DNA from: Bordetella parapertussis
GTDB taxonomy: Bacteria; Pseudomonadota; Gammaproteobacteria; Burkholderiales; Burkholderiaceae_C
Reading direction: 5' to 3'
Length of the DNA: 6,121 nt
Assembly (NCBI GenBank): GCA_945899335.1
Contig: CAMDIP010000088.1
Coordinates: forward strand, 1 to 6,121
Shown in pieces: positions 1 through 6,121 of the stretch. The translations under genes were made by a program, and so were the position numbers. The first letter of the stretch is position 1; each line of letters opens with the position of its first letter. The notes under the pieces are model-generated. The model ran no database searches. It was not told the DNA's origin and saw only the letters and a program-made list of their open reading frames with translations.

Positions 1-749
1 ATGTCGTAAATCACCGCAGTACTGCCATCGTTCAGGGGGCTGCGCGACCAATCCCATTCGCGGCAAGATCGGTCTATCGGTTCATCGCCTTCGTTGGAAT
101 CCAAATACCCAGTGCCTGACCAGCTTTGGCCGGGACTGGACATGGTCACTTCCACCCGCGCACTGGGCGAAATGGGACCCCAACGGTGCAAGCCTTGTTG
201 ATCAATGGCGGTGCTGAAGTTGAACAAGCCAAGCGGATGCACCCTCACCTGCCCCTTGACACGGTGCGGAAAAGGCACGCCCACTTCGTTGATATCGATC
301 ACCAGCGCCTGCCCGTCCCAGCGCAATTGGCTAGGTCCTATGGTGAACTGCTGCGCATCTCGGTGACAGTGCTGCGCACCCCTTTCGGTCATGGTCCAGC
401 GTTTGGCATGCCGCGAATAAAGCGCCACGTTCAGGGCACGGTAGTTGTCGGGCTCGACCTTGCCGCTGCGCTGCGCCCATGCGTAATAAGGTGAGAACAC
501 ACTGCCCACAAAGGCAATGATGGTCAGGCCGTGCTGACCATCGTCGCTTAATGCGTCAAGGTACCACCAGAGGTAGCCCCCGCTTTGGACAATTTGGTCA
601 AACCGAGGTTGCCCATCAGCGCCGCGGCCGCCAGTTGGCCCGACATGGCCGCCATTGGGACCCCCGGTCCCGGATGCACGCTGCCCCCCGCCAAGTACAG
701 ACCCGGCACTTGGGCTTTGGCGTTCGAACGGGCGAACGCCGCCATCCAT
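1..749 (-). CDS. crtC: Carotenoid 1,2-hydratase (hydroxyneurosporene synthase), C-terminus missing
   Basis: CrtC adds water across the C-1,2 double bond of neurosporene or lycopene ends, giving the 1-hydroxy carotenoids that CrtD then desaturates on the way to spheroidene or spirilloxanthin. Recognised from the run GGYLWWYLDALSDDG (residues 57-71 from the ATG at 749), then AFVGSVFSPYYAWA, LNVALY, RWTMTERG, LDSNEGDEP (216-224) and REWDWSR (230-236), all typical of the family. The frame is open to the left edge, so about 249 codons are visible and the C-terminus lies outside. Start: the conserved N-terminal motif is encoded inside the 3' end of crtD, in another frame. ATG 749 is the only ATG, GTG or TTG in that frame between 749 and the motif. 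It gives a Gly-rich leader of about 50 residues and a 202-nt overlap with crtD, with no clear Shine-Dalgarno before it. The family call is firm; the start is not. Confidence 0.9.
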   Translation of the reverse strand, partial: MDGGVRPFERQSPSAGSVLGGGQRASGTGGPNGGHVGPTGGRGADGQPRFDQIVQSGGYLWWYLDALSDDGQHGLTIIAFVGSVFSPYYAWAQRSGKVEPDNYRALNVALYSRHAKRWTMTERGAQHCHRDAQQFTIGPSQLRWDGQALVIDINEVGVPFPHRVKGQVRVHPLGLFNFSTAIDQQGLHRWGPISPSARVEVTMSSPGQSWSGTGYLDSNEGDEPIDRSCREWDWSRSPLNDGSTAVIYD

Positions 750-2083
750 CCATGTGTGGCTTGGCCATACAAGGCCCCGCCCGTGGCTGGAAACAGTTGG
801 TGAAAGTCCTGAGGTGTGGTGCGAATGCATGATGAAGAAGGCTCCAACTGTAATGACAAGCCACAACGCGCCATCAGGTCTTGGCTGCTGACGGTGCAAT
901 CGGTCAATTCTTGGGGGGTGAAACTGCGCTTATCGCCATTGGCAGGCGCATTGACCAAACACAGCAAGCGTTCAGCCCCATTGACTGCTTCGCCGGTACC
1001 ACGGTCTTGCGCACAAACATAGACAGTGGGTTGCGACGGCAACCGCGCTTGCTGAAAAATGGCCTCGAATTCTTGTTTGTAATCAGATCTGAAAAAAACA
1101 TTGTGCCGGTCCAAGGCCACACCCGAGGTGGCCGTGTGCATAGACCAAGTAACGGCAGACAGTGAGCGAGCTTGTTTTTTACCCGCCACGGCAGCTTTCA
1201 GACCAGTCCCAAGCAAGCCTTGGCGCAAGGCCGCAATGTCGCCGTTGAAAACCACACTGTCTGCTTGCAAGCTGTCGCCACTTTGCATTCGTACACCCGA
1301 GACACGACCTTGCGACAGTTCTATGCGTTCGCATTCTTGGCCCAAGATGAAACGCACACCCCTGGCTTGGCCTAAACGCTGCAGGCATTGCGCCAGTGCA
1401 TGCATGCCCCCTTGCACCGCCCACACGCCGTCCATCTCTACTTGGGCAATCAACATCAAGGTGGCAGGTGCCTGCCATGGCGAAGAACCACAATAAGTGG
1501 CATAGCGGGCAAACAGTTGACGCATGCGGGGATCGGTGAAATGCTTGCCCAAACTTTCCCAGAGGCTACGCATGGGTCCCACAGATGCGAGGGTAGCCAA
1601 ACCACGCGGACCCAGTCCCGACATCATCTGCGCCATGGTGGGCGATGGTGAACGGATGAAAGGCCCTTCGAGCGCGTCATAGACCGCACGGGTGGTTTTG
1701 CAAAAAGTCACGAAACGCTTGGCCTGCTCAGGACCAGCAAAACGCGCCACTGCATCCACCGACCTTTGCGGATCTGCGTACAAATCGAGTTGGGACCCAT
1801 CCTCCCAAAAATGACGTGCCAACACATCCAATCGCTGGACTGTCAATTCGCTTTCCAAGCGTGTACCTACCGAGGCCATGATCTGATCAAACACCCAACG
1901 CATGGTGAACACCGTGGGGCCACTGTCCACGGCAACCCCATTCGGCATGAGTTGGCGCATTTTTCCGCCAACTTGTTCGGCCTTGTCAACGACAGTCACC
2001 GACAAACCCTGGTCTGCCAGTTGCAATGCGCTGACCAAGCCTGCCATGCCAGCGCCCACCACGACCACTTTGTGCTCAGCCAT
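548..2083 (-). CDS. crtD: 1-hydroxycarotenoid 3,4-desaturase (methoxyneurosporene dehydrogenase)
   Basis: This FAD-dependent, membrane-associated desaturase of the phytoene-desaturase family (CrtI/CrtD) introduces the C-3,4 double bond into 1-hydroxy carotenoids made by CrtC. The 511-residue protein starts MAEHKVVVVGAGMAGL, a Rossmann dinucleotide-binding motif (GxGxxG at 10-15). An acidic ribose-binding residue (D33) and VGGKM (38-42) follow. The C-terminal FAD signature is PGLYLAGGSVHPGPGVPMAA from about 460. CrtD rather than CrtI is inferred from its place between crtA and crtC and from the length; sequence alone separates them less well. The frame extends upstream to an ATG at 2284, but those 67 residues lie antiparallel to nothing known and inside crtA. 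ATG 2083 has an AAGAGGTG ribosome site and puts the Rossmann motif at the usual place. The start overlaps the crtA stop by 8 nt (ATGGCTGA), indicating translational coupling. Confidence 0.93.
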   Translation of the reverse strand: MAEHKVVVVGAGMAGLVSALQLADQGLSVTVVDKAEQVGGKMRQLMPNGVAVDSGPTVFTMRWVFDQIMASVGTRLESELTVQRLDVLARHFWEDGSQLDLYADPQRSVDAVARFAGPEQAKRFVTFCKTTRAVYDALEGPFIRSPSPTMAQMMSGLGPRGLATLASVGPMRSLWESLGKHFTDPRMRQLFARYATYCGSSPWQAPATLMLIAQVEMDGVWAVQGGMHALAQCLQRLGQARGVRFILGQECERIELSQGRVSGVRMQSGDSLQADSVVFNGDIAALRQGLLGTGLKAAVAGKKQARSLSAVTWSMHTATSGVALDRHNVFFRSDYKQEFEAIFQQARLPSQPTVYVCAQDRGTGEAVNGAERLLCLVNAPANGDKRSFTPQELTDCTVSSQDLMARCGLSLQLEPSSSCIRTTPQDFHQLFPATGGALYGQATHGWMAAFARSNAKAQVPGLYLAGGSVHPGPGVPMAAMSGQLAAAALMGNLGLTKLSKAGATSGGTLTH

Positions 2084-2822
2084 GCGCCACCACCTCTTGC
2101 GGCATGGCCCATTCACCCACTGTGCGCAACAGTCGCATGCGTACAAACATGGATTCGGAGAAAAAATCATTTTTGTAGGCGGCGGTAATGGCCTGCTGAT
2201 GGGCACCGGTGTGGGCGTAGTCAAGCATGGCTTGGGTGTCACGCCACACACTAAAGGTGCATTGGCGAACCAGTGGCGCTTCACCTAAGCCCATGGCCAC
2301 TGAGCAGCCTGGGGCCTGGCTTAAATCGGCCTGAGCCGCTGGCGCATAGCGCCAAAATGCCACCGCTTTGGCAGGTCGAATGCTGGCTCTGGTGATGGCG
2401 GCCATCGAGGGGTTGCGTGGCTCAAAAGCATAGTGCCCCAGTTTGTCGTCAGGCGTGACATCGAAAGCACGACCATCCCATGCGCCTTTGCAAGATGTGA
2501 TGGCCAACAAACTGGCTTGGCATTGCTTGGCTCGCTCTTGGTAAGCGGCAAGCCACGGACCGTTTAAAAATGTGTCTGCGTTATCCGCATGATCGAAGAC
2601 ACAAATCAAGCCTTGGTGTGAAGCACTGGGTCGCAAACTGAAGCCACCTTGGTGGCCGCTGCCCATGACTTTGGTGAAAAGTAACCCTTGTGTGTCTTTA
2701 AAGGCTGCAGCGCCCTGAACCAAACGCAACCAACCCCAGCCTTGGTGGGCTCTTAAGTAATCCACCAAGATAACCACAACCACCCCCGAGACAGCAAGAG
2801 ACACAGGATCTTGGTTGACCAT
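2076..2822 (-). CDS. crtA: Spheroidene monooxygenase (carotenoid C-2 ketolase)
   Basis: CrtA is the oxygen-dependent enzyme that puts a keto group at C-2 of spheroidene, turning it into spheroidenone, the red pigment formed by purple bacteria in air. It can also act on spirilloxanthin-type carotenoids. The 248-residue protein shows the family pattern: a short hydrophobic start (VVVVILVDY), GWGWLRLVQG (28-37), KVMGSGHQGGFSLRPSASHQG (51-71), RASIRPAKAVAFWRY (145-159) and the C-terminal block TFSVWRDTQAMLDYA to FFSESMFVRMRLL (189-232). No signal peptide or convincing membrane span is visible. The gene follows pufC after 41 nt and ends inside the crtD start (8-nt overlap). No clear Shine-Dalgarno precedes ATG 2822, so the exact start is less certain than the identity. 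Its presence points to a spheroidene-pathway phototroph that lives with oxygen. Confidence 0.93.
   Translation of the reverse strand: MVNQDPVSLAVSGVVVVILVDYLRAHQGWGWLRLVQGAAAFKDTQGLLFTKVMGSGHQGGFSLRPSASHQGLICVFDHADNADTFLNGPWLAAYQERAKQCQASLLAITSCKGAWDGRAFDVTPDDKLGHYAFEPRNPSMAAITRASIRPAKAVAFWRYAPAAQADLSQAPGCSVAMGLGEAPLVRQCTFSVWRDTQAMLDYAHTGAHQQAITAAYKNDFFSESMFVRMRLLRTVGEWAMPQEVVAHG
2091..2098 (-). promoter_or_regulatory. Ribosome binding site of crtD inside crtA
   Basis: AAGAGGTG near the 3' end of crtA has its GAGG core 9 nt before ATG 2083. It supports the 511-residue crtD start over the long upstream extension to 2284. Confidence 0.65.
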
Positions 2823-2863
2823 GTGTGTCTCATGCCGCTGGGGTTGACTGCTGCGGCGCGGTG

Positions 2864-3913
2864 TTAATTACCAGCCACTTGTGCCGCTTTGCTTGATGGC
2901 GCTGCCAGCTCGGGGTAGTCTTTGAGCATGGATGCGCCATTCAGAGGCTTGTACGCACCTTGGTGGCAAGTGCCGCAGTTGATTTTGGCAACATCGCCTA
3001 GCTCGCCCTTGCGATGCTGGGGGAAGGTCGCTGTCAGCGGCTCCATATAGCCGGTGTTAAGTCCCCGCGCCATGCGTATGCCGTGCCATGCGGTTGCGCG
3101 TTGCGGCGGGCTGTTTTCCCAACTCTGGAAGGAGCGCGAGTTATGGCAATACGTGCAATTCACGCCCAAGGACTCTGACATATGCGACATCAGGCCATAC
3201 GTCCACTCAGCTTGCTTGGTGGACTGGCGGTTACCTGTGGGTAATGCAGTGGGTCCATTTACGCGAATGTTGAGGTCGCCCAGCAAAAACGGTGTGAACG
3301 GGTCATTGGGCAAAGAAGACAAATTCACCACCCGGGCTGGCTCGTTTTGTCCTGCTTTGTCACCCATGAAGTTAGAACCGTAGGGCTGGTGGTTGGCCGT
3401 GAACCAAATCTCGCTGGGAACCGGTTGACCACGGTGACAGGTGTAGCAAGTCACGCCTGTTTCCGCGACGTGGGGTTTCCATTCGCTGTTGATGGCCTGG
3501 GTCATCTGCAACATGCGACGCGCCACCACCTTGGTGTATTTCTCGTCATCTGCAAAATTGGCTGGGTTGTGGCAGTAGACGCAACCCCCATCGTTGGGCG
3601 ACACCCATGCAGTCATGGAGACCATGAGGCGGTTGAATTGCGCCACGCTCAAGTCGCCCAAGACCTTCACATTTTTATAAGCTTCACCCGCTTTGGGGGC
3701 CTCGCCTGAAACTGCGGGCAAGGCCACCGGTACTTGGTTCGCCTCTGTTTTCACAGCCAACATGCGAGGGTTGTAGACCTGCACCATGCCGGTTCCACGG
3801 TAGCCATGTTGCACACTGTCTTGAAATGGTCGCTCACAGGCGGTGAGCAACAACACCGCAGACAAACCAGCAGCGTAAACCGCCAAGCGTCGTAAAAAAA
3901 TCAGGGATTTCAT
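2864..3913 (-). CDS. pufC: Photosynthetic reaction centre tetrahaem cytochrome c subunit
   Basis: PufC is the periplasmic cytochrome bound to the reaction centre; it passes electrons from soluble carriers (cytochrome c, HiPIP) to the oxidised special pair. The 349-residue product begins with a lipoprotein signal peptide: positive MKSLIFLRR, a hydrophobic stretch and lipobox LTAC with lipidated C26. Four CXXCH haem sites are present: CVYCH 111-115, CYTCH 156-160, CTYCH 253-257 and CGTCH 313-317. Spacing to the Blastochloris viridis protein predicts axial ligands M97 (haem 1; M100 less likely), M134 (haem 2), M242 (haem 3) and H148 (haem 4, in KPHV, eight residues before C156, as in that protein). 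All are present, so the protein looks fully functional. The start overlaps the pufM stop by 4 nt (ATGA), with GGGAG 7 nt upstream. The stop is TAA at 2864-2866, followed by crtA. Confidence 0.97.
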   Translation of the reverse strand: MKSLIFLRRLAVYAAGLSAVLLLTACERPFQDSVQHGYRGTGMVQVYNPRMLAVKTEANQVPVALPAVSGEAPKAGEAYKNVKVLGDLSVAQFNRLMVSMTAWVSPNDGGCVYCHNPANFADDEKYTKVVARRMLQMTQAINSEWKPHVAETGVTCYTCHRGQPVPSEIWFTANHQPYGSNFMGDKAGQNEPARVVNLSSLPNDPFTPFLLGDLNIRVNGPTALPTGNRQSTKQAEWTYGLMSHMSESLGVNCTYCHNSRSFQSWENSPPQRATAWHGIRMARGLNTGYMEPLTATFPQHRKGELGDVAKINCGTCHQGAYKPLNGASMLKDYPELAAPSSKAAQVAGN

Positions 3914-4887
3914 GGTTTAACTCCCAAACTCAGGGCTGGATCGATGACCGGCGGAAATACATTGGGATAAGGGGGCGCAACACCGTGTTTGATTGCCCAC
4001 AAATACCAGTTGTCCACCACGGTGCCCGTCAGCAAGATACCGATGCCGCCAGTGATGGGACACAAAACCGCAAACCACCATGCCCAGCGATGGATGGATT
4101 CCATGGTGGCGTTAAAGCCCATGGTCCAGCGCCAAAACAGGGCTGCACGTTCAGAGGCGGTACCGCGGTCGACAATTTGCTCGATCTCGCGTTCACCCCC
4201 AAAACGGGTCACTGCCAAAATGGTGGCACCGTGCATCGCAAACAACAACACCGAGCCATACAAAAACACAATACTCAAGGCATGAAAGGGGTTGTAGAAG
4301 AGGTTGCCGTAGCGAATGGACAAGGCAGCCGTCCAATCGAGGTGCGGGAAGATGCCATAAGGCACGGCCTCACCCCAAGAGCCCATCAGGATGGGACGGA
4401 AAAAGCCCAAGACAAACATCAGCCATAAAGCCGCTGCAAAAGCCCAAGCCACATGCGTACCCAGGCCAAGTTGTATGGCGCGGCGGTAAATTCGCACCCA
4501 CCACAGCAACACCGAAGCGCTTAAGAAAATACCGCAAATGAGGAACCAGCCGCCTTGGTTCAAGGGCGGCCATGACAAGCCATACTGCGGGGGAGGTGGC
4601 TCAAGCGCCAACCAGAACAACTGGCGCACAAACTGGATCGGGTCGTAATTCACCGATGCCAACATGTTCATACCAATGATGTTGAAGGCGATCAAGCCGC
4701 AAATCAAGGAAGCCAAACCCAAACCGCCTAAGTAAATGGGTCCGATTTGTGCGTTACCAATCTTGCCCAAAATCCAAACGAGGGCGGGGTGACCGGTACG
4801 CGGACTGTTGCCTGGGCCCAAGCCCACGCCGTGGTGCACAGGCCCACTGGCCTGTACGGTGGTGAAAAGATTCAGATAGTCAGCCAT
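3910..4887 (-). CDS. pufM: Photosynthetic reaction centre M subunit
   Basis: PufM is one of the two membrane-embedded core subunits of the type II reaction centre. With PufL it binds the bacteriochlorophyll special pair, accessory chlorophylls, bacteriopheophytins, quinones, a carotenoid and a non-haem iron. The 325-residue protein has five hydrophobic helices. Counting from the first Met, key residues fall at the positions used for Rhodobacter sphaeroides: H182 (accessory BChl), H202 (special pair), Y210 beside the active branch, H219, E234 and H266 (iron) and W252 (QA pocket). The loop [19 protein letters not shown] and [18 protein letters not shown] are classic M signatures. The N-terminus [12 protein letters not shown] fits the family. 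A ribosome site GAGGAA lies 7 nt before the ATG; pufL ends 21 nt upstream. The TGA stop overlaps the pufC start. Confidence 0.98.
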   Translation of the reverse strand: MADYLNLFTTVQASGPVHHGVGLGPGNSPRTGHPALVWILGKIGNAQIGPIYLGGLGLASLICGLIAFNIIGMNMLASVNYDPIQFVRQLFWLALEPPPPQYGLSWPPLNQGGWFLICGIFLSASVLLWWVRIYRRAIQLGLGTHVAWAFAAALWLMFVLGFFRPILMGSWGEAVPYGIFPHLDWTAALSIRYGNLFYNPFHALSIVFLYGSVLLFAMHGATILAVTRFGGEREIEQIVDRGTASERAALFWRWTMGFNATMESIHRWAWWFAVLCPITGGIGILLTGTVVDNWYLWAIKHGVAPPYPNVFPPVIDPALSLGVKP

Positions 4888-4908
4888 GATTGTGTTCCTC
4901 GTCTTTCA

Positions 4909-5742
4909 TTAAGGCCACTGAGACCAGATGGGCAGGTTCAACCACCAGCCCCACCATTCAGGCCAACCGCGACTCCAGAAGGGTCCGCTGATGACAATGC
5001 AAAGCGCACTGAACAACACCGCAGCCAAGGCCAAAAATACGCCTAAACGATGGATGCCCAAGGTGCCAATGGAATAACCAATGATGTCGCGAAAGAACGT
5101 GTCTTCATGCTCAGGCGTCTTGACCACTTGGCCAGAGCCAGGATTGGTGGCAGACAAAATCAAAGCACCATGCAAGGACAAAGCCAAGGTGGTCGCAAAG
5201 AAAAAGCTCACCGCCAGCATGTGTGCGGGGTTGTAGTGAAAGTGCAGGTATTGGTAGCCGACGTTGGACACCCAATCGAGGTGACTGTAAATACCGTAAG
5301 GGAAACCATGCCCCCAGCCACCCATCAAAACAGGTCGCACCACATTGAGGGTGAAGTAAGCAAAAATCGCCACACCGAACATAAAGGGAACATGAAAGCC
5401 CATACCCAATTTGCGACAAATTTCAACTTCGCGCAACAGCCATGAAACGAAAGCACCTAGGGCGCAGACGGTGATGATTTGCCACAACCCGCCTTCTTGC
5501 AAGGGTGCGAAACGCAAACCATAAGACAGATCGGGTGGAGCAATGCTTATTTGCCATAAATTCCAAGTGGGGCCAAGAGCCGCGCCCCACAAAATCATGG
5601 CTGTACCAAGAAATGCGAAGAAGATGGTCGTGACGCCGAAGAACCCGACATAAAACGGACCGATCCAAAAATCAAACAAGTCACCTGCCAGCAGCGTTCC
5701 GCCGCGTACTCGGTATTTTTTTTCAAAGCTGAGCATGGCCAT
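4909..5742 (-). CDS. pufL: Photosynthetic reaction centre L subunit
   Basis: PufL pairs with PufM in the cytoplasmic membrane and carries the QB site where ubiquinone is reduced and protonated. The 277-residue protein starts [17 protein letters not shown], matching the conserved L-subunit N-terminus, and has five hydrophobic helices. Residues here run one higher than Rhodobacter sphaeroides numbering because Met is counted: H154 (accessory BChl), H169 (hydrogen bond to the special pair), H174 (special pair), H191 and H231 (iron, QB), and E213, D214 and S224 (proton path to QB). E105 (L104) and H117 (L116) are also kept. An in-frame ATG at 5763 would add seven residues. It is rejected because the AGGAGGG site 8 nt before ATG 5742 and the family N-terminus both point to 5742. 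PufA ends 99 nt upstream, across a hairpin. Confidence 0.98.
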   Translation of the reverse strand: MAMLSFEKKYRVRGGTLLAGDLFDFWIGPFYVGFFGVTTIFFAFLGTAMILWGAALGPTWNLWQISIAPPDLSYGLRFAPLQEGGLWQIITVCALGAFVSWLLREVEICRKLGMGFHVPFMFGVAIFAYFTLNVVRPVLMGGWGHGFPYGIYSHLDWVSNVGYQYLHFHYNPAHMLAVSFFFATTLALSLHGALILSATNPGSGQVVKTPEHEDTFFRDIIGYSIGTLGIHRLGVFLALAAVLFSALCIVISGPFWSRGWPEWWGWWLNLPIWSQWP

Positions 5743-5750
5743 GATGTAGC

Positions 5751-5756
5751 CCTCCT
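5751..5756 (-). promoter_or_regulatory. Ribosome binding site of pufL
   Basis: A perfect AGGAGG lies 8 nt before ATG 5742. It decides the start: the alternative in-frame ATG at 5763 lies upstream of this site and would place the site inside the coding sequence. Confidence 0.85.
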
Positions 5757-5814
5757 GCTGCAAGTGTTGGGGAAAGAAAATTTAAAAAGCAGATGCTGCA
5801 ATTCTTTACAGAAC

Positions 5815-5837
5815 TGGCAGCACCTGCGGTACTGCCA
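5815..5837 (-). promoter_or_regulatory. pufA-pufL intercistronic hairpin
   Basis: On the transcribed strand the sequence TGGCAGTACC-GCA-GGTGCTGCCA begins 4 nt after the pufA stop. It folds into a 10-bp stem (one G-U wobble in RNA) closed by a GCA triloop. No U-run follows directly, so it does not look like a full intrinsic terminator. In Rhodobacter capsulatus, hairpins at this exact position protect the 3' end of pufBA mRNA from decay, giving more antenna than reaction-centre product. The stem is seen in the sequence; the role is inferred from position. Confidence 0.75.
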
Positions 5838-5841
5838 ACTT

Positions 5842-6042
5842 TCAGGACTTCGCTGCAGGAACTGCCGCAGGCATAGGCGAGTTTTGCGCCGATGCTGAGG
5901 CCGGTTTCTTTGCGCCGTCTAGCCAGTTGAATTTATTGGTACTTAGCAAAATGAGGTGAATCATCGCTGCCAAGCCAAACAGAAAAATGCCTTGCACGAC
6001 CATTGCACGCAATGGGTCATAAAGTCTCCAAACTCTCCACAT
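5842..6042 (-). CDS. pufA: Light-harvesting complex 1 alpha polypeptide
   Basis: PufA is the small alpha subunit of the LH1 ring that surrounds the reaction centre and passes excitation energy to it. The 66-residue protein begins MWRVWRLYDPLRAMV, a typical LH1 alpha N-terminus. One transmembrane helix follows (about 14-35, VVQGIFLFGLAAMIHLILLS) with H29 as the bacteriochlorophyll ligand, then the conserved NKFNWLDG (36-43). The tail (44-66) is rich in Ala, Pro and Ser and looks unstructured; it is variable in this family. The start is set by AGGAG 7 nt upstream, which overlaps the stop codon of the preceding frame, implying coupled translation. LH1 rather than LH2 alpha follows from its place directly ahead of pufL and pufM. 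Confidence 0.96.
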   Translation of the reverse strand: MWRVWRLYDPLRAMVVQGIFLFGLAAMIHLILLSTNKFNWLDGAKKPASASAQNSPMPAAVPAAKS

Positions 6043-6049
6043 AATGGTT

Positions 6050-6054
6050 CTCCT
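6050..6054 (-). promoter_or_regulatory. Ribosome binding site of pufA overlapping upstream stop codon
   Basis: AGGAG lies 7 nt before the pufA ATG and shares two bases with the TAG stop (6053-6055) of the preceding frame (TAGGAG). Ribosomes ending the upstream gene would be placed on the pufA site. Confidence 0.8.
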
Positions 6055-6121
6055 AAATGATGTGGGACATGAACGTGTAAACCGAGGCTTTCACACCTGC
6101 AAACACATTGGTCATGTTCTC
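6053..6121 (-). CDS. C-terminal end of the gene before pufA; pufB (LH1 beta) by position, not by sequence
   Basis: A minus-strand frame is open from the right edge to TAG at 6053-6055 and ends in MTNVFAGVKASVYTFMSHII. It stops 10 nt before the pufA ATG, with the stop overlapping the pufA ribosome site; this is the usual position and spacing of pufB. The common LH1 beta ending (AHxLxWxWRPW) is not present in these 22 codons or in the other two frames. Either this is a C-terminal extension behind the WRPW motif, which would lie beyond the window, or a separate small frame starting near ATG 6115 lies between pufB and pufA. I favour the pufB tail from gene order and coupling, but the sequence does not prove it. 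Confidence 0.5.
   Translation of the reverse strand, partial: ENMTNVFAGVKASVYTFMSHII

Noticed and set aside
126..494. 122-residue plus-strand open frame
   Set aside because: It is opposite crtC, whose coding sequence is clearly recognisable, and shows no domain or ribosome site.
2084..2284. 67-residue upstream extension of crtD to ATG 2284
   Set aside because: It lies wholly within crtA, is Pro/Cys/Trp-rich without family similarity, and would push the Rossmann motif away from the N-terminus. ATG 2083 has its own ribosome site.
1766..2288. Overlapping plus-strand frames of 140 and 128 residues
   Set aside because: They are antisense to the N-terminal part of crtD and the end of crtA, with His/Cys-rich low-meaning translations; shadows of the real genes.
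2834..2857. Inverted repeat GCCGC/GCGGC between pufC and crtA as a terminator
   Set aside because: The stem is only 5 bp with a 14-nt loop and no U-run follows, so termination is not supported.
3985..4428. 147-residue plus-strand open frame
   Set aside because: It is antisense to pufM, whose conserved ligands prove the minus-strand frame; composition looks like a shadow frame.
5743..5763. Seven-residue N-terminal extension of PufL
   Set aside because: It would absorb the perfect AGGAGG site and does not match the conserved L-subunit start.

Overview
The window is a piece of a photosynthesis gene cluster from a purple (anoxygenic phototrophic) bacterium. All genes lie on the minus strand, so transcription runs from high to low coordinates: [pufB position]-pufA-pufL-pufM-pufC-crtA-crtD-crtC. 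A type II reaction centre with a four-haem PufC, followed directly by crtA-crtD-crtC, is the arrangement known from Rubrivivax gelatinosus. Together with moderate G+C, this suggests a betaproteobacterium of the order Burkholderiales, possibly a Comamonadaceae aerobic phototroph (Limnohabitans or Rhodoferax-like). The genus is inference.

Right part (about 3910-6121): the puf operon. The end of an upstream reading frame sits where pufB is expected, but its visible tail does not carry the usual LH1 beta C-terminus. It is followed by pufA (LH1 alpha), a 99-nt intercistronic region with a strong hairpin, pufL and pufM. The L and M subunits keep every pigment, iron and quinone ligand I could check.

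Middle (2864-3913): pufC, a lipoprotein tetrahaem cytochrome that re-reduces the special pair. It overlaps pufM by 4 nt (ATGA).

Left part (1-2822): three genes for the late steps of spheroidene-type carotenoid synthesis. crtA (C-2 oxygenase giving spheroidenone) overlaps crtD (C-3,4 desaturase) by 8 nt. crtD is overlapped by crtC (C-1,2 hydratase), which runs off the left edge. The only standard in-frame start visible for crtC gives an overlap of about 200 nt with crtD.

Together the genes make the core light-harvesting/reaction-centre complex, its electron donor and the carotenoid that binds to it. Tight spacing suggests one transcript or a few coupled transcripts. The main puf promoter would lie upstream of pufB, outside the window. 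There is no gene-free stretch over 300 nt; the largest gap is the 99 nt between pufA and pufL. I saw no mobile elements, tRNA/rRNA genes or CRISPR. The plus-strand open frames are shadows of these genes. No clearly new system is visible. The points most worth checking are the crtC/crtD overlap and the identity of the frame before pufA.
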